From positions 62,001 through 126,000 of the forward strand of contig JACQAG010000060.1 of NCBI GenBank assembly GCA_016195085.1: DNA of 64,000 bases, in the 5' to 3' direction. This DNA is from Pseudomonadota bacterium. GTDB taxonomy: Bacteria; Pseudomonadota; Alphaproteobacteria; SHVZ01. The position numbers and the translations under genes are program-made. Under the pieces are notes generated by a model that was given only the letters and a program-made list of their open reading frames with translations, made no database searches and had not been told where the DNA came from. This document shows positions 35,046 to 44,112 of this stretch, piece by piece (the first letter of the stretch is position 1; each line of letters begins with the position of its first letter).

Positions 35046-38000
35046 TCACTGCGCGGCCACCGCGATGGCGGAGGCGAGCTGGCGGGAAACCAGCTGAGCG
35101 TAGAGCCCGCCCTTCGCCAAGAGGGTCTCGTGCGTGCCGGTCTCGGCCACGCGCCCCTCGTCCAGGACCACGATCAGATGCGCATCGCGCACCGTCGAGA
35201 GGCGATGGGCGATGACGATCGTGGTCCGGTCGGTCTGCAGCCGGTCAAGCGCGCTGCGGACTGCCTGCTCGTTGAGCGCGTCCAGATGCGAGGTGGCCTC
35301 GTCCAGGATCAGGACCGGGGCATCCTTGAGGAAGGCGCGGGCGATGGCGACGCGTTGGCGTTGGCCGCCCGACAGGCTGGTTCCGCGCTCGCCCACGCGC
35401 GCATCGAGACCCTCGGGAAGCGCTTCGAGGAGATCGCCGAGCGAGGCGTGCTCGACCGCTTGGCGGAGCTCGGCTTCGCTGGCCTCTGGTCGTGCGATGA
35501 GGATGTTGTTCCTGAGCGAGTCGTTGAAGAGATAGGTGTCTTGCGCGACGAGCGCGATCAACCGGCGCAGATCGTCGAGCCGGAATCGGCGGAGATCGGC
35601 ACCGTTCAAGCTGATTCGACCTTCGTCCGGGTCCCAGAAGCGCATCAGGAGCTGCGCCGTTGTGGTCTTTCCCGCACCCGAGGTGCCGACCAGCGCCAGG
35701 GTCTTGCCGGCGGGAATGGCGAAGCTGACCCGGCTGAGGGCCTGCCGGTTCTGTCCGGGATAGGCGAAGCTAACGCCTTCGAGCGCAATCGCGGCGAGCC
35801 GCCCTTGCGCGGGCACGCCTGGCCCGTCGGTCACCGGCACGGGCTCGTTCGCCAGCCCGTAGAGGCGCCTGGTGGCACCCAGAGTGTCGGCGAGCTGCCG
35901 GCCGATCTGGGCAATCTCGGAGACCGGCAGAAAGGCCGCCATCGCCAACAGCGTCAGCAGGGGCAGGACCCCGGCGTCGATCCGCCCGCCGGTAGCAAGG
36001 AAGGCGCCGGTCGCCACCACGGCGAGGCCGCCGAGCCCGGTGAACACCTCCAGCAGGCTGTGCTGCAAGGTCAGCTCGCGATAGAACGGCAGGCGGAGCT
36101 CGATGTAGCGCTCCGAGAGCGCGTCCAGCCGCCGGCCGCGCGCGTCCTCCTGCTGGAAGGCGACGATCTCGGCCAGCCCCTGGACCGAATCGACGGCGAA
36201 GGCGCCGAGCTCGCCCGCCGCCTCGCGCGCCTCGGATCCCAGGCGATCCACGCGCTTGCGCATCAGCAGCGGGCTCAATCCGACCGCCAGCAGAAAAGGC
36301 ACGAGCGCCAGCGCCATCCATGGGCTGACCGAACCCAGGACCGCCAGCACCATCGCCGGGATCAGGATGGCGACGAAGGCCGGCGCCACGGTGTGGGCGA
36401 AAAAATACTCGACCAGCTCGATGTCGTGTGTCGCCAGCGCCAAGAGATCGCCGGTCCGGCGCCGCACCAGATAGGCCGGGGCCAACGCGTCGAGCTTGCG
36501 GAACGCGTCGATCCGCATCTCCGCCAACAGGCGAAACGCGATGTCATGAGCCAACCACGACTCGAGCCAATGCATGACGCCCGAGAGCGGGGCCAGCACG
36601 GCGAGCGCCCAGAGCCAGGGTAGGTAAGGCTGGCCGTTCTTGAGCGCCAGCACCACGAGCGCGCTGACGGCGCCGACGCCGATGAAGGCGAGCACGCGCA
36701 GCACGCCCAAAATGAAAGTGACGGCGAGCCGGCCGCGCCAGGGCAGGATCACCTTCATGAGCTCGGCGACGAGCTGATACCAGCTCAGCCCCTCGGCCTT
36801 GATGATGCCCTCGGTCACCGGCTTGATCGCCCCGCCCGGCACGTCGGCAATGCTCTCGACCGCGCGCGCCGTGGTCGCCGCACCTGTTTTGGCGGAATGC
36901 GCCGACTCGCGGGTTTGCTCCGCCATCAGCCGGGCGTAGACCCCACCCCTCTGCATCAGCTCCTCGTGCCGGCCGCTGTCGACGACGCGACCTTGATCCA
37001 GCACCAGGATCCGATCGCAATCGATCACGCTGGAGAGCCGGTGCGCCAGGATCAGCGTCGTCCGTCCGCGCATGAGCCGGTCGAGGGCCGCCTGAATCAC
37101 CGCCTCGTTTTCGGCGTCGACCGCCGACAAGGCCTCGTCCAGCACTAGAATCGGCGTGTCGCGGAGCAGTGCGCGGGCGATGGCGACGCGCTGGCGCTGA
37201 CCGCCGGAGAGCTTGATGCCCTTCTCGCCGACCACCGTCTGGTAGCCCTCAGGCAGCGTCATGACGAAGTCATGGATATTGGCCGCCCGCGCCGCCGCCT
37301 CGATATCCGCGTGGCTGGCATCGGGCCGGCCGAGGCGGATGTTCTCTTCGACCGTGCCATGAAAGAGGAAGGTATCCTGGTTGACGACGGAGATCATCGA
37401 GCGGATCTCGGCAAAGGACAGGCGGCGGAGATCGTAGCCGCCGATCCGAATTCGACCCTGGTCCGGATCGTAGAACCTGAGCAGGAGACGCACGATCGAT
37501 GACTTGCCGCCCCCCGAAGGGCCGACGAGGCCGATCCGTTCGCCTTGGGCCACGCGGAATTCGAGGCGGTCGTGGACCACCCGGCCCTGGCTGGAATAGG
37601 CGAAGCGCACGCCTTCGAAAGCGATGCTGGGCTCGAGCGGCCGCTCCAGGCCCTGCGTCGGCGCGTCGGCCACCGCCGGATGGTCGTCGAGGATCTGATA
37701 GATGCCGTGCGCGGCCGACATGCCGACCATGCCCTGGTGCAGCACGGTCCGGAGCTCGCGCATCGGTCGGAAGATCTCGGCACCCAGCATCAGGATGATA
37801 AGGAGCTGGGTCAGCTCCATGGCGCCCGCCTCGACGCGAAAGGCGCCCACTGCGAGCGCGGCGGCGGCGCCCGAGGCGATCGCGGTGTCGGTGATGCCGC
37901 GGGCGAGAGCGTTGGTGGCGAGCACCCACATGGTGCGCCGGAACAGATCGCGGGCCTCGTGCTCGAGCCTGTCGGCGCGCGCCTTGCTCTGCCCGAAGGC

Positions 38001-38627
38001 CTTCAAGGTGACGAGGCCCTGGATCGAATCGAGGAACTCGGCCGCGAATCCGGCATAGGCCTTCTGCCGCTGGCGGGCGTTGGCGCTATCCCAGCGGTGC
38101 CAGAGTGCGGGAGCGAACAAGGCCACCAGTGCGAATAGGAACATCACCATTGCCACCGGCAGATCGATCCAGGCGACGGCGGCGAAGATCAGGATCGGCG
38201 TCATCAGGGCGATGAGGAACTGCGGCAGGAATTGGCCGAAATAGGTCTCGAGCTGCTCGACCCCATCGGTCATCGACAAGGTGAGCGCGCCCGAGCGCTG
38301 CCGGCTGACGGTGCCGGGACCAAGCGCGGCGATCTTGTCGTAGATGGTCCGGCGCAACCGCTTCTGAACGCCGGCGGCGGTTTCATGGGCGATCATGGTG
38401 CGCCAATGCTCGAAGACGCCGCGCAATCCCATGACCAGGGCGACGGCCGCCACCGGCAGCGCCAGGTCCGCGAGATCGCTGCCGGCGAACACGCGGCCGA
38501 TCAGCCAGCCCAGCAGCCCGAGCCGCGCCACGCCGAAGCCGACGGCCAAGAGGCCGATGGCGACCGCCCAGAGGATGCGAAGCCGGATGCCTCGGGTGAA
38601 GCTCCACAGACGCGGCTCGAAATGCAT
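35046..38627 (-). CDS. Fused double ABC exporter, CydDC-like (two TMD-NBD halves)
   Basis: A 1193-residue single protein that contains a complete ABC exporter. Half 1 has a transmembrane domain (about 1-310) and an NBD with LVGPSGGGKSS, LSGGQRQRVAIARALL and LVLDEALSAVD. Half 2 has a transmembrane domain (about 640-920) and an NBD with LVGTSGAGKTT, LSGGQRQRVAIARAFL and LILDEATSHLD. Half 1 resembles CydD (RQKAYAGFAAEFLDSIQGLVTLKAFGQSKAR). Half 2 resembles CydC (VDSVQGLAEIVAFQQEDARGR). CydDC exports thiols for cytochrome bd assembly; a fused form and the absence of cydAB nearby make that role uncertain. ATG follows GGAG. Confidence 0.85.
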   Translation of the reverse strand: MHFEPRLWSFTRGIRLRILWAVAIGLLAVGFGVARLGLLGWLIGRVFAGSDLADLALPVAAVALVMGLRGVFEHWRTMIAHETAAGVQKRLRRTIYDKIAALGPGTVSRQRSGALTLSMTDGVEQLETYFGQFLPQFLIALMTPILIFAAVAWIDLPVAMVMFLFALVALFAPALWHRWDSANARQRQKAYAGFAAEFLDSIQGLVTLKAFGQSKARADRLEHEARDLFRRTMWVLATNALARGITDTAIASGAAAALAVGAFRVEAGAMELTQLLIILMLGAEIFRPMRELRTVLHQGMVGMSAAHGIYQILDDHPAVADAPTQGLERPLEPSIAFEGVRFAYSSQGRVVHDRLEFRVAQGERIGLVGPSGGGKSSIVRLLLRFYDPDQGRIRIGGYDLRRLSFAEIRSMISVVNQDTFLFHGTVEENIRLGRPDASHADIEAAARAANIHDFVMTLPEGYQTVVGEKGIKLSGGQRQRVAIARALLRDTPILVLDEALSAVDAENEAVIQAALDRLMRGRTTLILAHRLSSVIDCDRILVLDQGRVVDSGRHEELMQRGGVYARLMAEQTRESAHSAKTGAATTARAVESIADVPGGAIKPVTEGIIKAEGLSWYQLVAELMKVILPWRGRLAVTFILGVLRVLAFIGVGAVSALVVLALKNGQPYLPWLWALAVLAPLSGVMHWLESWLAHDIAFRLLAEMRIDAFRKLDALAPAYLVRRRTGDLLALATHDIELVEYFFAHTVAPAFVAILIPAMVLAVLGSVSPWMALALVPFLLAVGLSPLLMRKRVDRLGSEAREAAGELGAFAVDSVQGLAEIVAFQQEDARGRRLDALSERYIELRLPFYRELTLQHSLLEVFTGLGGLAVVATGAFLATGGRIDAGVLPLLTLLAMAAFLPVSEIAQIGRQLADTLGATRRLYGLANEPVPVTDGPGVPAQGRLAAIALEGVSFAYPGQNRQALSRVSFAIPAGKTLALVGTSGAGKTTTAQLLMRFWDPDEGRISLNGADLRRFRLDDLRRLIALVAQDTYLFNDSLRNNILIARPEASEAELRQAVEHASLGDLLEALPEGLDARVGERGTSLSGGQRQRVAIARAFLKDAPVLILDEATSHLDALNEQAVRSALDRLQTDRTTIVIAHRLSTVRDAHLIVVLDEGRVAETGTHETLLAKGGLYAQLVSRQLASAIAVAAQ

Positions 38628-38766
38628 GACTTATCTCCGGCTCCGAGGCTTACAGGGCGTTCGCGTGCCTCGGACGGGGCGACGATCCGACAATCGCCCG
38701 AGTTGCGCTACGGCAAAGGATAGTCTGGATGCCAGCGTTCAGCGCTCGACAATATAGAAGATTGTT

Positions 38767-38782
38767 CGTACATTTTTGTACG
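38767..38782. promoter_or_regulatory. Palindrome in the divergent ABC exporter-LysR intergenic region
   Basis: CGTACATTTTTGTACG has arms CGTAC and GTACG, a half-site pattern with T-rich centre. It stands about 22 bases before the LysR ATG and 140 bases before the exporter ATG on the other strand. LysR proteins commonly bind such sites in a shared divergent promoter region. The surrounding bases (AGAAGATTGTT and GAAGATAACC) are AT-rich. Confidence 0.5.
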
Positions 38783-38803
38783 GAAGATAACCAGAGCTCG
38801 CCG

Positions 38804-39697
38804 ATGATCGCCGATTGGAACGACTTCCGTGTGTTCTTGACGCTCGCCGGGGAAGGCAAGCTCACCGCCGCGGCGCGTCGGCTCGAGGTCAGCCATCCGA
38901 CCGTGGCCCGCCGCATCAAAGCCCTCGAAGATACGATCGGGGCGAAGCTCTTCGACCGCCTGCCCGATCGTTTCGTTCTGACCGCCGCGGGCGAGGAGCT
39001 CATGGCCGATGCTCAGGCGATGGAGCGCGCCGCCGAATCAATCCACCGCCGCAGCGCCGGCCTTAATGACACCGCCCGTGGCGTCGTGCGCCTGTCTGCG
39101 GGCGAGGCCATGGCCGGCTTCATCGCCGGCCACTTGCCGCGTCTTCGATCGGGTTTGCAATGCGTCGAGCTCGAGCTGGTGGCGAGCCACCAGCTCGCCA
39201 ATCTGTCGCGCCGCGAGGCCGATCTCCTCATTCGCGAAGAGGTGCCGGATCTCGCCAGCATCGTGACGCGCCGTCTCGGGCGCGTCGCCTATGCCGTCTA
39301 CGGCGGTCCGCATCTCAATGTCGGCGACGCCACTCGAGAAGCGCTTCGCCGTCTGCCCTGGGTCGGCTTCGACGATGATCACAACTACATGCCGGGCCAA
39401 GCTTGGGTGCTCGATCTCCTCGACGGCGCCAGGCCGGAGGTGCGCGTCAACAATTGGCTCGTCATGCATGAGGCGGTCCGGTCGGGAGCGGGCCTTGCGG
39501 TGTTGCCTTGCTATCTCGGCGACGGCGATCCGCGGCTCAGCCGGCAGAGCGCGATCCTGGAAGAGGTCGCGGCCGACCAATGGCTGCTCGTGCACCGGGA
39601 TCTCAGGGCGCTTCCCCGTATTCGCGCGATCATGGATGCGCTCATCCGGCTCTTCCAAGAGGAACGCGCCCGGATCGAAGGCCGGCTCGTCGCCTAG
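38804..39697 (+). CDS. LysR-family transcriptional regulator
   Basis: A 297-residue LTTR. The winged HTH is DWNDFRVFLTLAGEGKLTAAARRLEVSHPTVARRIKALEDTIGAKLFDR. The effector domain (about 90-290) includes RGVVRLSAGEAMAGFIAGHLPRL and ADLLIREEVP. The ATG at 38804 gives the normal LTTR start; the longer frame adds 25 unlike residues. It is divergent from the fused ABC exporter, so it may control that gene. The ligand is unknown. Confidence 0.9.
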   Translation: MIADWNDFRVFLTLAGEGKLTAAARRLEVSHPTVARRIKALEDTIGAKLFDRLPDRFVLTAAGEELMADAQAMERAAESIHRRSAGLNDTARGVVRLSAGEAMAGFIAGHLPRLRSGLQCVELELVASHQLANLSRREADLLIREEVPDLASIVTRRLGRVAYAVYGGPHLNVGDATREALRRLPWVGFDDDHNYMPGQAWVLDLLDGARPEVRVNNWLVMHEAVRSGAGLAVLPCYLGDGDPRLSRQSAILEEVAADQWLLVHRDLRALPRIRAIMDALIRLFQEERARIEGRLVA

Positions 39698-39741
39698 GAC
39701 CGGATCGCATTGAAACGCGAGTCGTGCCGACACGCCGTCTT

Positions 39742-40539
39742 TCAGGGTGCCTCGAAGCCTTTCGCTTTCCAGATCGCTTGGGCGTCGGGCGAAGCTATGA
39801 ATCGAAGCAGCGCTCTCCCGGCTTCGGGCGCCTTGCTGCTGGCGACGATGCCGGCGGCAAGCAGAGTGTAATTCTGAATCGCCGCTGGAAGGGGGCCTAC
39901 GAGTTCGACGCCCGGCGCTGCCAGGATTTCGCTGATTTGATTGAAGCCGATCTCGACATCGCCCCTGGCGACCGCTTCGAATCGCTCCGAGCGCTCCTTG
40001 AACGCGGTGGTTTTCGACTTCATGTCTTCGCCGATACCCAACCGTTCCAGCATGCCGATCATGTAGATGCTGACCGGCGCTCCCGCGGCCGGATCATTCC
40101 AGCCGATCGATTTTGCTGCAAGCATGGTGCGTTTGAATGTCTCGACCGAACTGATGTCCGGTTTTGGGGCGCCCTTGCGCACGAATAAGCCGACGCCGAC
40201 TTTCGCGATGTCGATTCGGCTATCCGAGACGACTTTGCCCTGTTTCAGCAACATTTCGATTTGCGGCGCGGACACGATCGCCACATCGGCGGGTTCGCCC
40301 TTGGCAATACGATCCGTCATTCCGCCTATCGTCCCGTTGAAATCGAATGTCACCTTGTGTCCGGATGACCGCTCGAATTTCGAGATCAGTTCGGTCATGG
40401 CGGACTCAATTGCAGAACCTGAAAGGATCTTGATTTCCGCCGCGCTCGCGACGCTGCCCAGAGGTGCGATGACGAGCGCCCATGACATCGAAACCACGAC
40501 CATGCCGGCCGCCGCCGCGGCGAAAGGACCTCTCAGCAT
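39742..40539 (-). CDS. ModA-like extracellular solute-binding protein
   Basis: A 265-residue exported protein with a signal peptide (FAAAAAGMVVVSMSWALVIAPLGSVASA). The mature part begins AEIKILSGSAIESAMTELIS and has FEVSGHK-like FERSSGHKVTFDFNGTIGGM, GEPADVAIVSAPQIEMLL and IGFNQISEILAAPGVELVGPLPAAIQ. These match molybdate-type binding proteins of the ModA/DUF-like group, but ModB and ModC genes are absent nearby. Many alphaproteobacteria have several such orphan proteins with unknown ligands. I chose ATG at 40539, which has GGAG upstream; ATGs at 40554, 40584 and 40602 are also in frame. Confidence 0.75.
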   Translation of the reverse strand: MLRGPFAAAAAGMVVVSMSWALVIAPLGSVASAAEIKILSGSAIESAMTELISKFERSSGHKVTFDFNGTIGGMTDRIAKGEPADVAIVSAPQIEMLLKQGKVVSDSRIDIAKVGVGLFVRKGAPKPDISSVETFKRTMLAAKSIGWNDPAAGAPVSIYMIGMLERLGIGEDMKSKTTAFKERSERFEAVARGDVEIGFNQISEILAAPGVELVGPLPAAIQNYTLLAAGIVASSKAPEAGRALLRFIASPDAQAIWKAKGFEAP

Positions 40540-40635
40540 CGCTCGCTCCGTCATCAGCAACAGGCCGAATCCAGCTCGAAGCATGGCATTAGACGGGCGC
40601 ATCTGAGTCAGATTTGTTCACGCGGCCTAACAATG

Positions 40636-41991
40636 TCAGTGTCGGCTGGGTGCGCGTCGCCCGATCTGCAGGAGCCGAAGCGCCAGCACGGCACCGGCAA
40701 CGCTGAGGCCGACCACCAGCGCCCACAGCAGGCCTTCGACTCCGAGTCCGCGGGTGAAGGCGAGATGCCAGGCGAGCGGTACGGTCAGCGCCCAGAAGCT
40801 GAAGAGGTGCAGGAGCGTGGGCATGAGCACGTCGCCGGCGCCGCGGAGCGCGCCCATGAGCACGCCCTGCACGCCGTCGGGCACCACCATCCAGGCGACG
40901 ACGGCGATGACGGGGATGGTGGCGGCGGCGAGACCGGGATCGCTCGTATAGAGGGCGGCAAGGGCGCCGCCGCCGGCGGCGAGCGCCAGCGCGGCGACGG
41001 CCATGATCGCCGTATTCAGGGCGGTGCCGAGCCAGCCGGACGCCGCCATGCCGGCGCGGTCGCCGCGGCCGACGGCGATAGCGACATGGACCGCCGTCGC
41101 GGTGGCAAGCCCGGTCGAAACCATGAACAGGAGTGCGGTCAGGTTGAGCGCGATCTGATAGCTGGCGAGCTGGGTGGCGCCGATGAGGCCGGCAAAGCCG
41201 GCAAGCGTGGTGAAGGCGGAGCTTTCCAAACCCTGGCCGAGGCCGATCGGCGCGCCCAGGCGCAACAGCCGCCACGCGGTCAGCACCGGCTCGCGGATCC
41301 GCGCATAGATGCCGTAAGCCTCCGCGCCCGACATCTCCAATAGATAAGCGACGATGACGATGCACATGAGCCAGCGCACGATCGCGGTTGCGAGATTGGC
41401 GCCGGCGGCGCCGAGCTCGGGCAGGCCGAACGGGCCGAAGATCAAGAGCCAGTTGAGCAAGAGCTTCACGCCGTTGGCGGCGAGCACGATGATGAGCCCG
41501 GCCCGGGGCCTGCCGATGCTCTCCAGCGTGAGCGCGGTTGCGATGTACATGAGCAGTCCGGGAACGCCGGGCGCCACCATCTCCAGGGCATAGCCGCCGC
41601 CCTCGACGATATCGGCGGATTGAGCCGCCAAGCGGAGCAGCGCCTTGCCCTGCCAGAGCAAGGCGGCACCGGCGAGCCCCAGGACGACGGCGATCACCAT
41701 GGCAACGCGCCAGATCTGGCCGACGCGCTCCAGCTCGCGGGCGCCGCGGGCTTGCGCGCACAGCACCTGCGTGCCGGCGAGCAGGCCCAAGCTGACGGTG
41801 AGCAAGGTCACCTGCGGGGCGGCGCTGATGGCGAAATAGGCGAGCTCGTTGGCCCCCGCGTGGCCCAGCATGAGCGTGTCCATGGTCGCCATGGTGAGGA
41901 TGCCGACCCGGGCGCCGATGACTGGCAAAGCCAGGCGGATGATCGCGCGCATCCGGTCTTCGTGCCGGCTGGGATAGAGCGGATGGCTCAC
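40636..41991 (-). CDS. MATE-family efflux transporter
   Basis: A 451-residue membrane protein with about 12 hydrophobic helices in two halves. It starts with IIRLALPVIGARVGILTMATMDTLMLGHAGANELA, the typical MATE entry helix with the MDTLMLG motif. The corresponding start of the second half is LRLGAPIGLGQGLESSAFTTLAGFAGLIGATQLASYQIALN. MATE proteins expel cationic drugs or metabolites using Na+ or H+. GTG at 41991 is chosen because AGAGG lies just upstream; the next ATG would remove 13 residues. Confidence 0.9.
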   Translation of the reverse strand: MSHPLYPSRHEDRMRAIIRLALPVIGARVGILTMATMDTLMLGHAGANELAYFAISAAPQVTLLTVSLGLLAGTQVLCAQARGARELERVGQIWRVAMVIAVVLGLAGAALLWQGKALLRLAAQSADIVEGGGYALEMVAPGVPGLLMYIATALTLESIGRPRAGLIIVLAANGVKLLLNWLLIFGPFGLPELGAAGANLATAIVRWLMCIVIVAYLLEMSGAEAYGIYARIREPVLTAWRLLRLGAPIGLGQGLESSAFTTLAGFAGLIGATQLASYQIALNLTALLFMVSTGLATATAVHVAIAVGRGDRAGMAASGWLGTALNTAIMAVAALALAAGGGALAALYTSDPGLAAATIPVIAVVAWMVVPDGVQGVLMGALRGAGDVLMPTLLHLFSFWALTVPLAWHLAFTRGLGVEGLLWALVVGLSVAGAVLALRLLQIGRRAPSRH

Positions 41992-42050
41992 AGCGCCTCT
42001 TTTCAGGAGACGGCGCCGATCGGGAGCCGGCGCCGTTCGGGTGCTGAAGG

Positions 42051-43073
42051 TCAGCCGGACGGCTCGGCTACCTTGACGATCGCCTTGCCGAGATTGGCGC
42101 CGCCCAGCATCTCGATGAAGGCCTTCGGCGTGTTCTCCAGGCCCTCTGTCACGTGCTCGGTGTATTTGAGCTTGCCGTCCTTGATCCAGGCGGCGAGCCT
42201 TCTCAGCGCCTCGGGATAGCGGTCGCGCCAATCCCAGACGAGGAACCCTTCCATCCGCGCCCGGTTGATCAGCATGAAGCGCAGATTGCGGGGCCCGAGC
42301 TCCGGCTTGGCGAGATTGTACTGGGAGATCTGCCCGCAGATGACGATGCGCGCCTTGAAGGCGAGATTTTGGAACACCGCGTCCGTCACCGTCCCGCCGA
42401 CATTGTCGAAATACACATCGACACCATTCGGGCAAGCGCGCCCGAGGTCGGCGGCAAGCTCGGTCGCGGTCTTGTAGTTGAGCGTGGCATCAAAGCCGAG
42501 CCCGTTCTTGAGGAACGCCAGCTTCGCATCGCTGCCGGCAATGCCGACGACCCGGCAGCCGCCGATCCGGGCGATCTGTCCCACGATCTGGCCGACGGCG
42601 CCGGCGGCCCCGGAGACGACGACGGTGTCGCCGGGAACCGGCTTGCAGACCTCAAGCAACGCGAAATAGGCGGTCATGCCCGGCATGCCCAAGACGCCGA
42701 GCGCCGTTGAGATCGGCGCCAGCTTGGGGTCGATCTTGCGCAGCTGCTGGGGCTCGGCCAAGGCGTAGTCCTGCCAGCCAAGCGAGCCTTCGACGACATC
42801 GCCCGGCTTGAAGGCGCGGTGGTTCGAGAGGACAACCTCGCCGACCACACCGCCGGTCATCACCTCACCGATCTCTACCGGCTTCGCGTAGGACTTGGCG
42901 GCGCTCATCCGACCGCGCATATAGGGATCGACCGACAGCCAAAGCACCTTGACCAGGACCGCGCCTGGACCGGGGTCGGGCACCTTTTCCTCGACCATGC
43001 GGAAATTGCCGGGCTCCGGCGCCCCGGCGGGCCGGGATGCCAACAGGATGCGGCGGTTGGTCTGGTTCGACAT
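42051..43073 (-). CDS. NADP-dependent oxidoreductase, alkenal/one reductase (CurA-like)
   Basis: A 340-residue MDR without catalytic zinc. It begins with NRRILLASRPAGAPEPGNFRM and has LSVDPYMRGRMS, the cofactor motif VSGAAGAVGQIVGQIARIGG, VYFDNVGG and the C-terminal EHVTEGLENTPKAFIEMLGGANLGKAIVKV. The family reduces alpha,beta-unsaturated ketones and aldehydes with NADPH (leukotriene B4 12-hydroxydehydrogenase, CurA). It is 59 bases upstream of the MATE gene on the same strand, so a joint role in detoxification is plausible but unproven. Confidence 0.9.
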   Translation of the reverse strand: MSNQTNRRILLASRPAGAPEPGNFRMVEEKVPDPGPGAVLVKVLWLSVDPYMRGRMSAAKSYAKPVEIGEVMTGGVVGEVVLSNHRAFKPGDVVEGSLGWQDYALAEPQQLRKIDPKLAPISTALGVLGMPGMTAYFALLEVCKPVPGDTVVVSGAAGAVGQIVGQIARIGGCRVVGIAGSDAKLAFLKNGLGFDATLNYKTATELAADLGRACPNGVDVYFDNVGGTVTDAVFQNLAFKARIVICGQISQYNLAKPELGPRNLRFMLINRARMEGFLVWDWRDRYPEALRRLAAWIKDGKLKYTEHVTEGLENTPKAFIEMLGGANLGKAIVKVAEPSG

Positions 43074-43202
43074 GGGGCGCGGGCTCTCCAATCTGAACGG
43101 GGCGGGCACGTTAGCGCCATCGGGCAAGCCTCGCCAGCCGCCTTGTCGCACGGCGGGTCGCTCAGGCACTGTAGGCGGCCACCCTTACCCGGAAAGACCC
43201 CC

Positions 43203-43949
43203 ATGCTCTTGCATCTCTCGACCTGGTCGGAAATCGACGACTATTTGAAGCGCTCCACCGGCATCATCGTGCCCATCGGCTCGACCGAGCAGCATGGGCC
43301 CAACGGCCTCATCGGCACCGATGCGATCTGCCCGGAGTTCATCGGCCGCAAGATCGGCGAGAAGACCGGCGCCCTCGTCGGACCCACCATCAATGTCGGC
43401 ATGGCGCAGCACCATCTGGGGTTCTCCGGCTCGATCGCGCTTAGGCCGTCCACCTTGATGATGGTGATCAAGGACTACGTGACCTCGCTGACGCGCCACG
43501 GCTTCGAGCGGTTCTTTTTTTTGAACGGCCACGGCGGCAACATCGCGACCGCGACCGCGGCCTTCTCGGAGATTTACGCCGAAGCCAGCTTTCGCCGCGG
43601 CTCGAACGCGCCCAGCGTGCGCTGCACGCTCCGCGGCTGGTGGGAGTCGGAGAAGGTCAGGGCGATCTCGGCCGAGCTCTACGGCGACAAGGATGGCAGC
43701 CATGCCACCGCCTCCGAGGTCTCGGTCACGCAATACGCCTATCCCGAGGCGATCAAGCACGCCGCGATGGAATGGCCAGGCAAGCCGGCGCGCGGCTTCT
43801 ACGACGCCGAGGATTACCGCCGGCAGTTTCCCGACGGCCGCATCGGCTCCGATCCCTCGATGGCTACGCCGGAAGCCGGCAAGCGCTTGGTCGAGGCCTC
43901 GGTCGAGGATCTGAGCGAGGACTACAAGAGGTTCCTGGCGCAGGCGTGA
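43203..43949 (+). CDS. Creatininase-family amidohydrolase
   Basis: A 248-residue protein with the creatininase metal ligands and catalytic acids: IVPIGSTEQHGPNGLIGTDA (Glu, His, Asp), HHLGFSG and FFLNGHGGNIATATAAFSE, plus SHATASEVSVTQYAYPE (His, Glu). The family covers creatininase, mycofactocin MftE and FAPy deaminase. The absence of mycofactocin genes and of creatinase leaves the substrate open. The last part (EDYRRQFPDGRIGSDPS) is common in family members. It is divergent from the MDR oxidoreductase gene. Confidence 0.88.
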   Translation: MLLHLSTWSEIDDYLKRSTGIIVPIGSTEQHGPNGLIGTDAICPEFIGRKIGEKTGALVGPTINVGMAQHHLGFSGSIALRPSTLMMVIKDYVTSLTRHGFERFFFLNGHGGNIATATAAFSEIYAEASFRRGSNAPSVRCTLRGWWESEKVRAISAELYGDKDGSHATASEVSVTQYAYPEAIKHAAMEWPGKPARGFYDAEDYRRQFPDGRIGSDPSMATPEAGKRLVEASVEDLSEDYKRFLAQA

Positions 43950-43980
43950 GGGGGAAGGCACGCCCTCGTTTCCTGTTCCC

Positions 43981-44084
43981 TCCTCCACCTTTGGTGGGGG
44001 AGGGCTAGGGTGGGGGCCTCGATCACGCCGAGACCTAATTGAGCCCCCACCCCAACCCTCCCCCGCGTTCGCGGGGGAGGGAGC
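43981..44084. repeat. G/C-rich palindromic intergenic element
   Basis: The element holds nested inverted repeats. CCCTCCCCCGC (44056-44066) and GCGGGGGAGGG (44071-44081) form a strong hairpin around GTTC. AGGGCTAGGGTGGGGGC (44001-44017) is nearly complementary to GCCCCCACCCCAACCCT (44043-44059). It sits between two convergent genes and may end transcription on both sides without a T-run. Composition and layout resemble the elements near 19.2 and 51.2 kb. Confidence 0.7.
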
Positions 44085-44112
44085 ACAATTCACGTCGTGC
44101 AGCAAATGGCGC

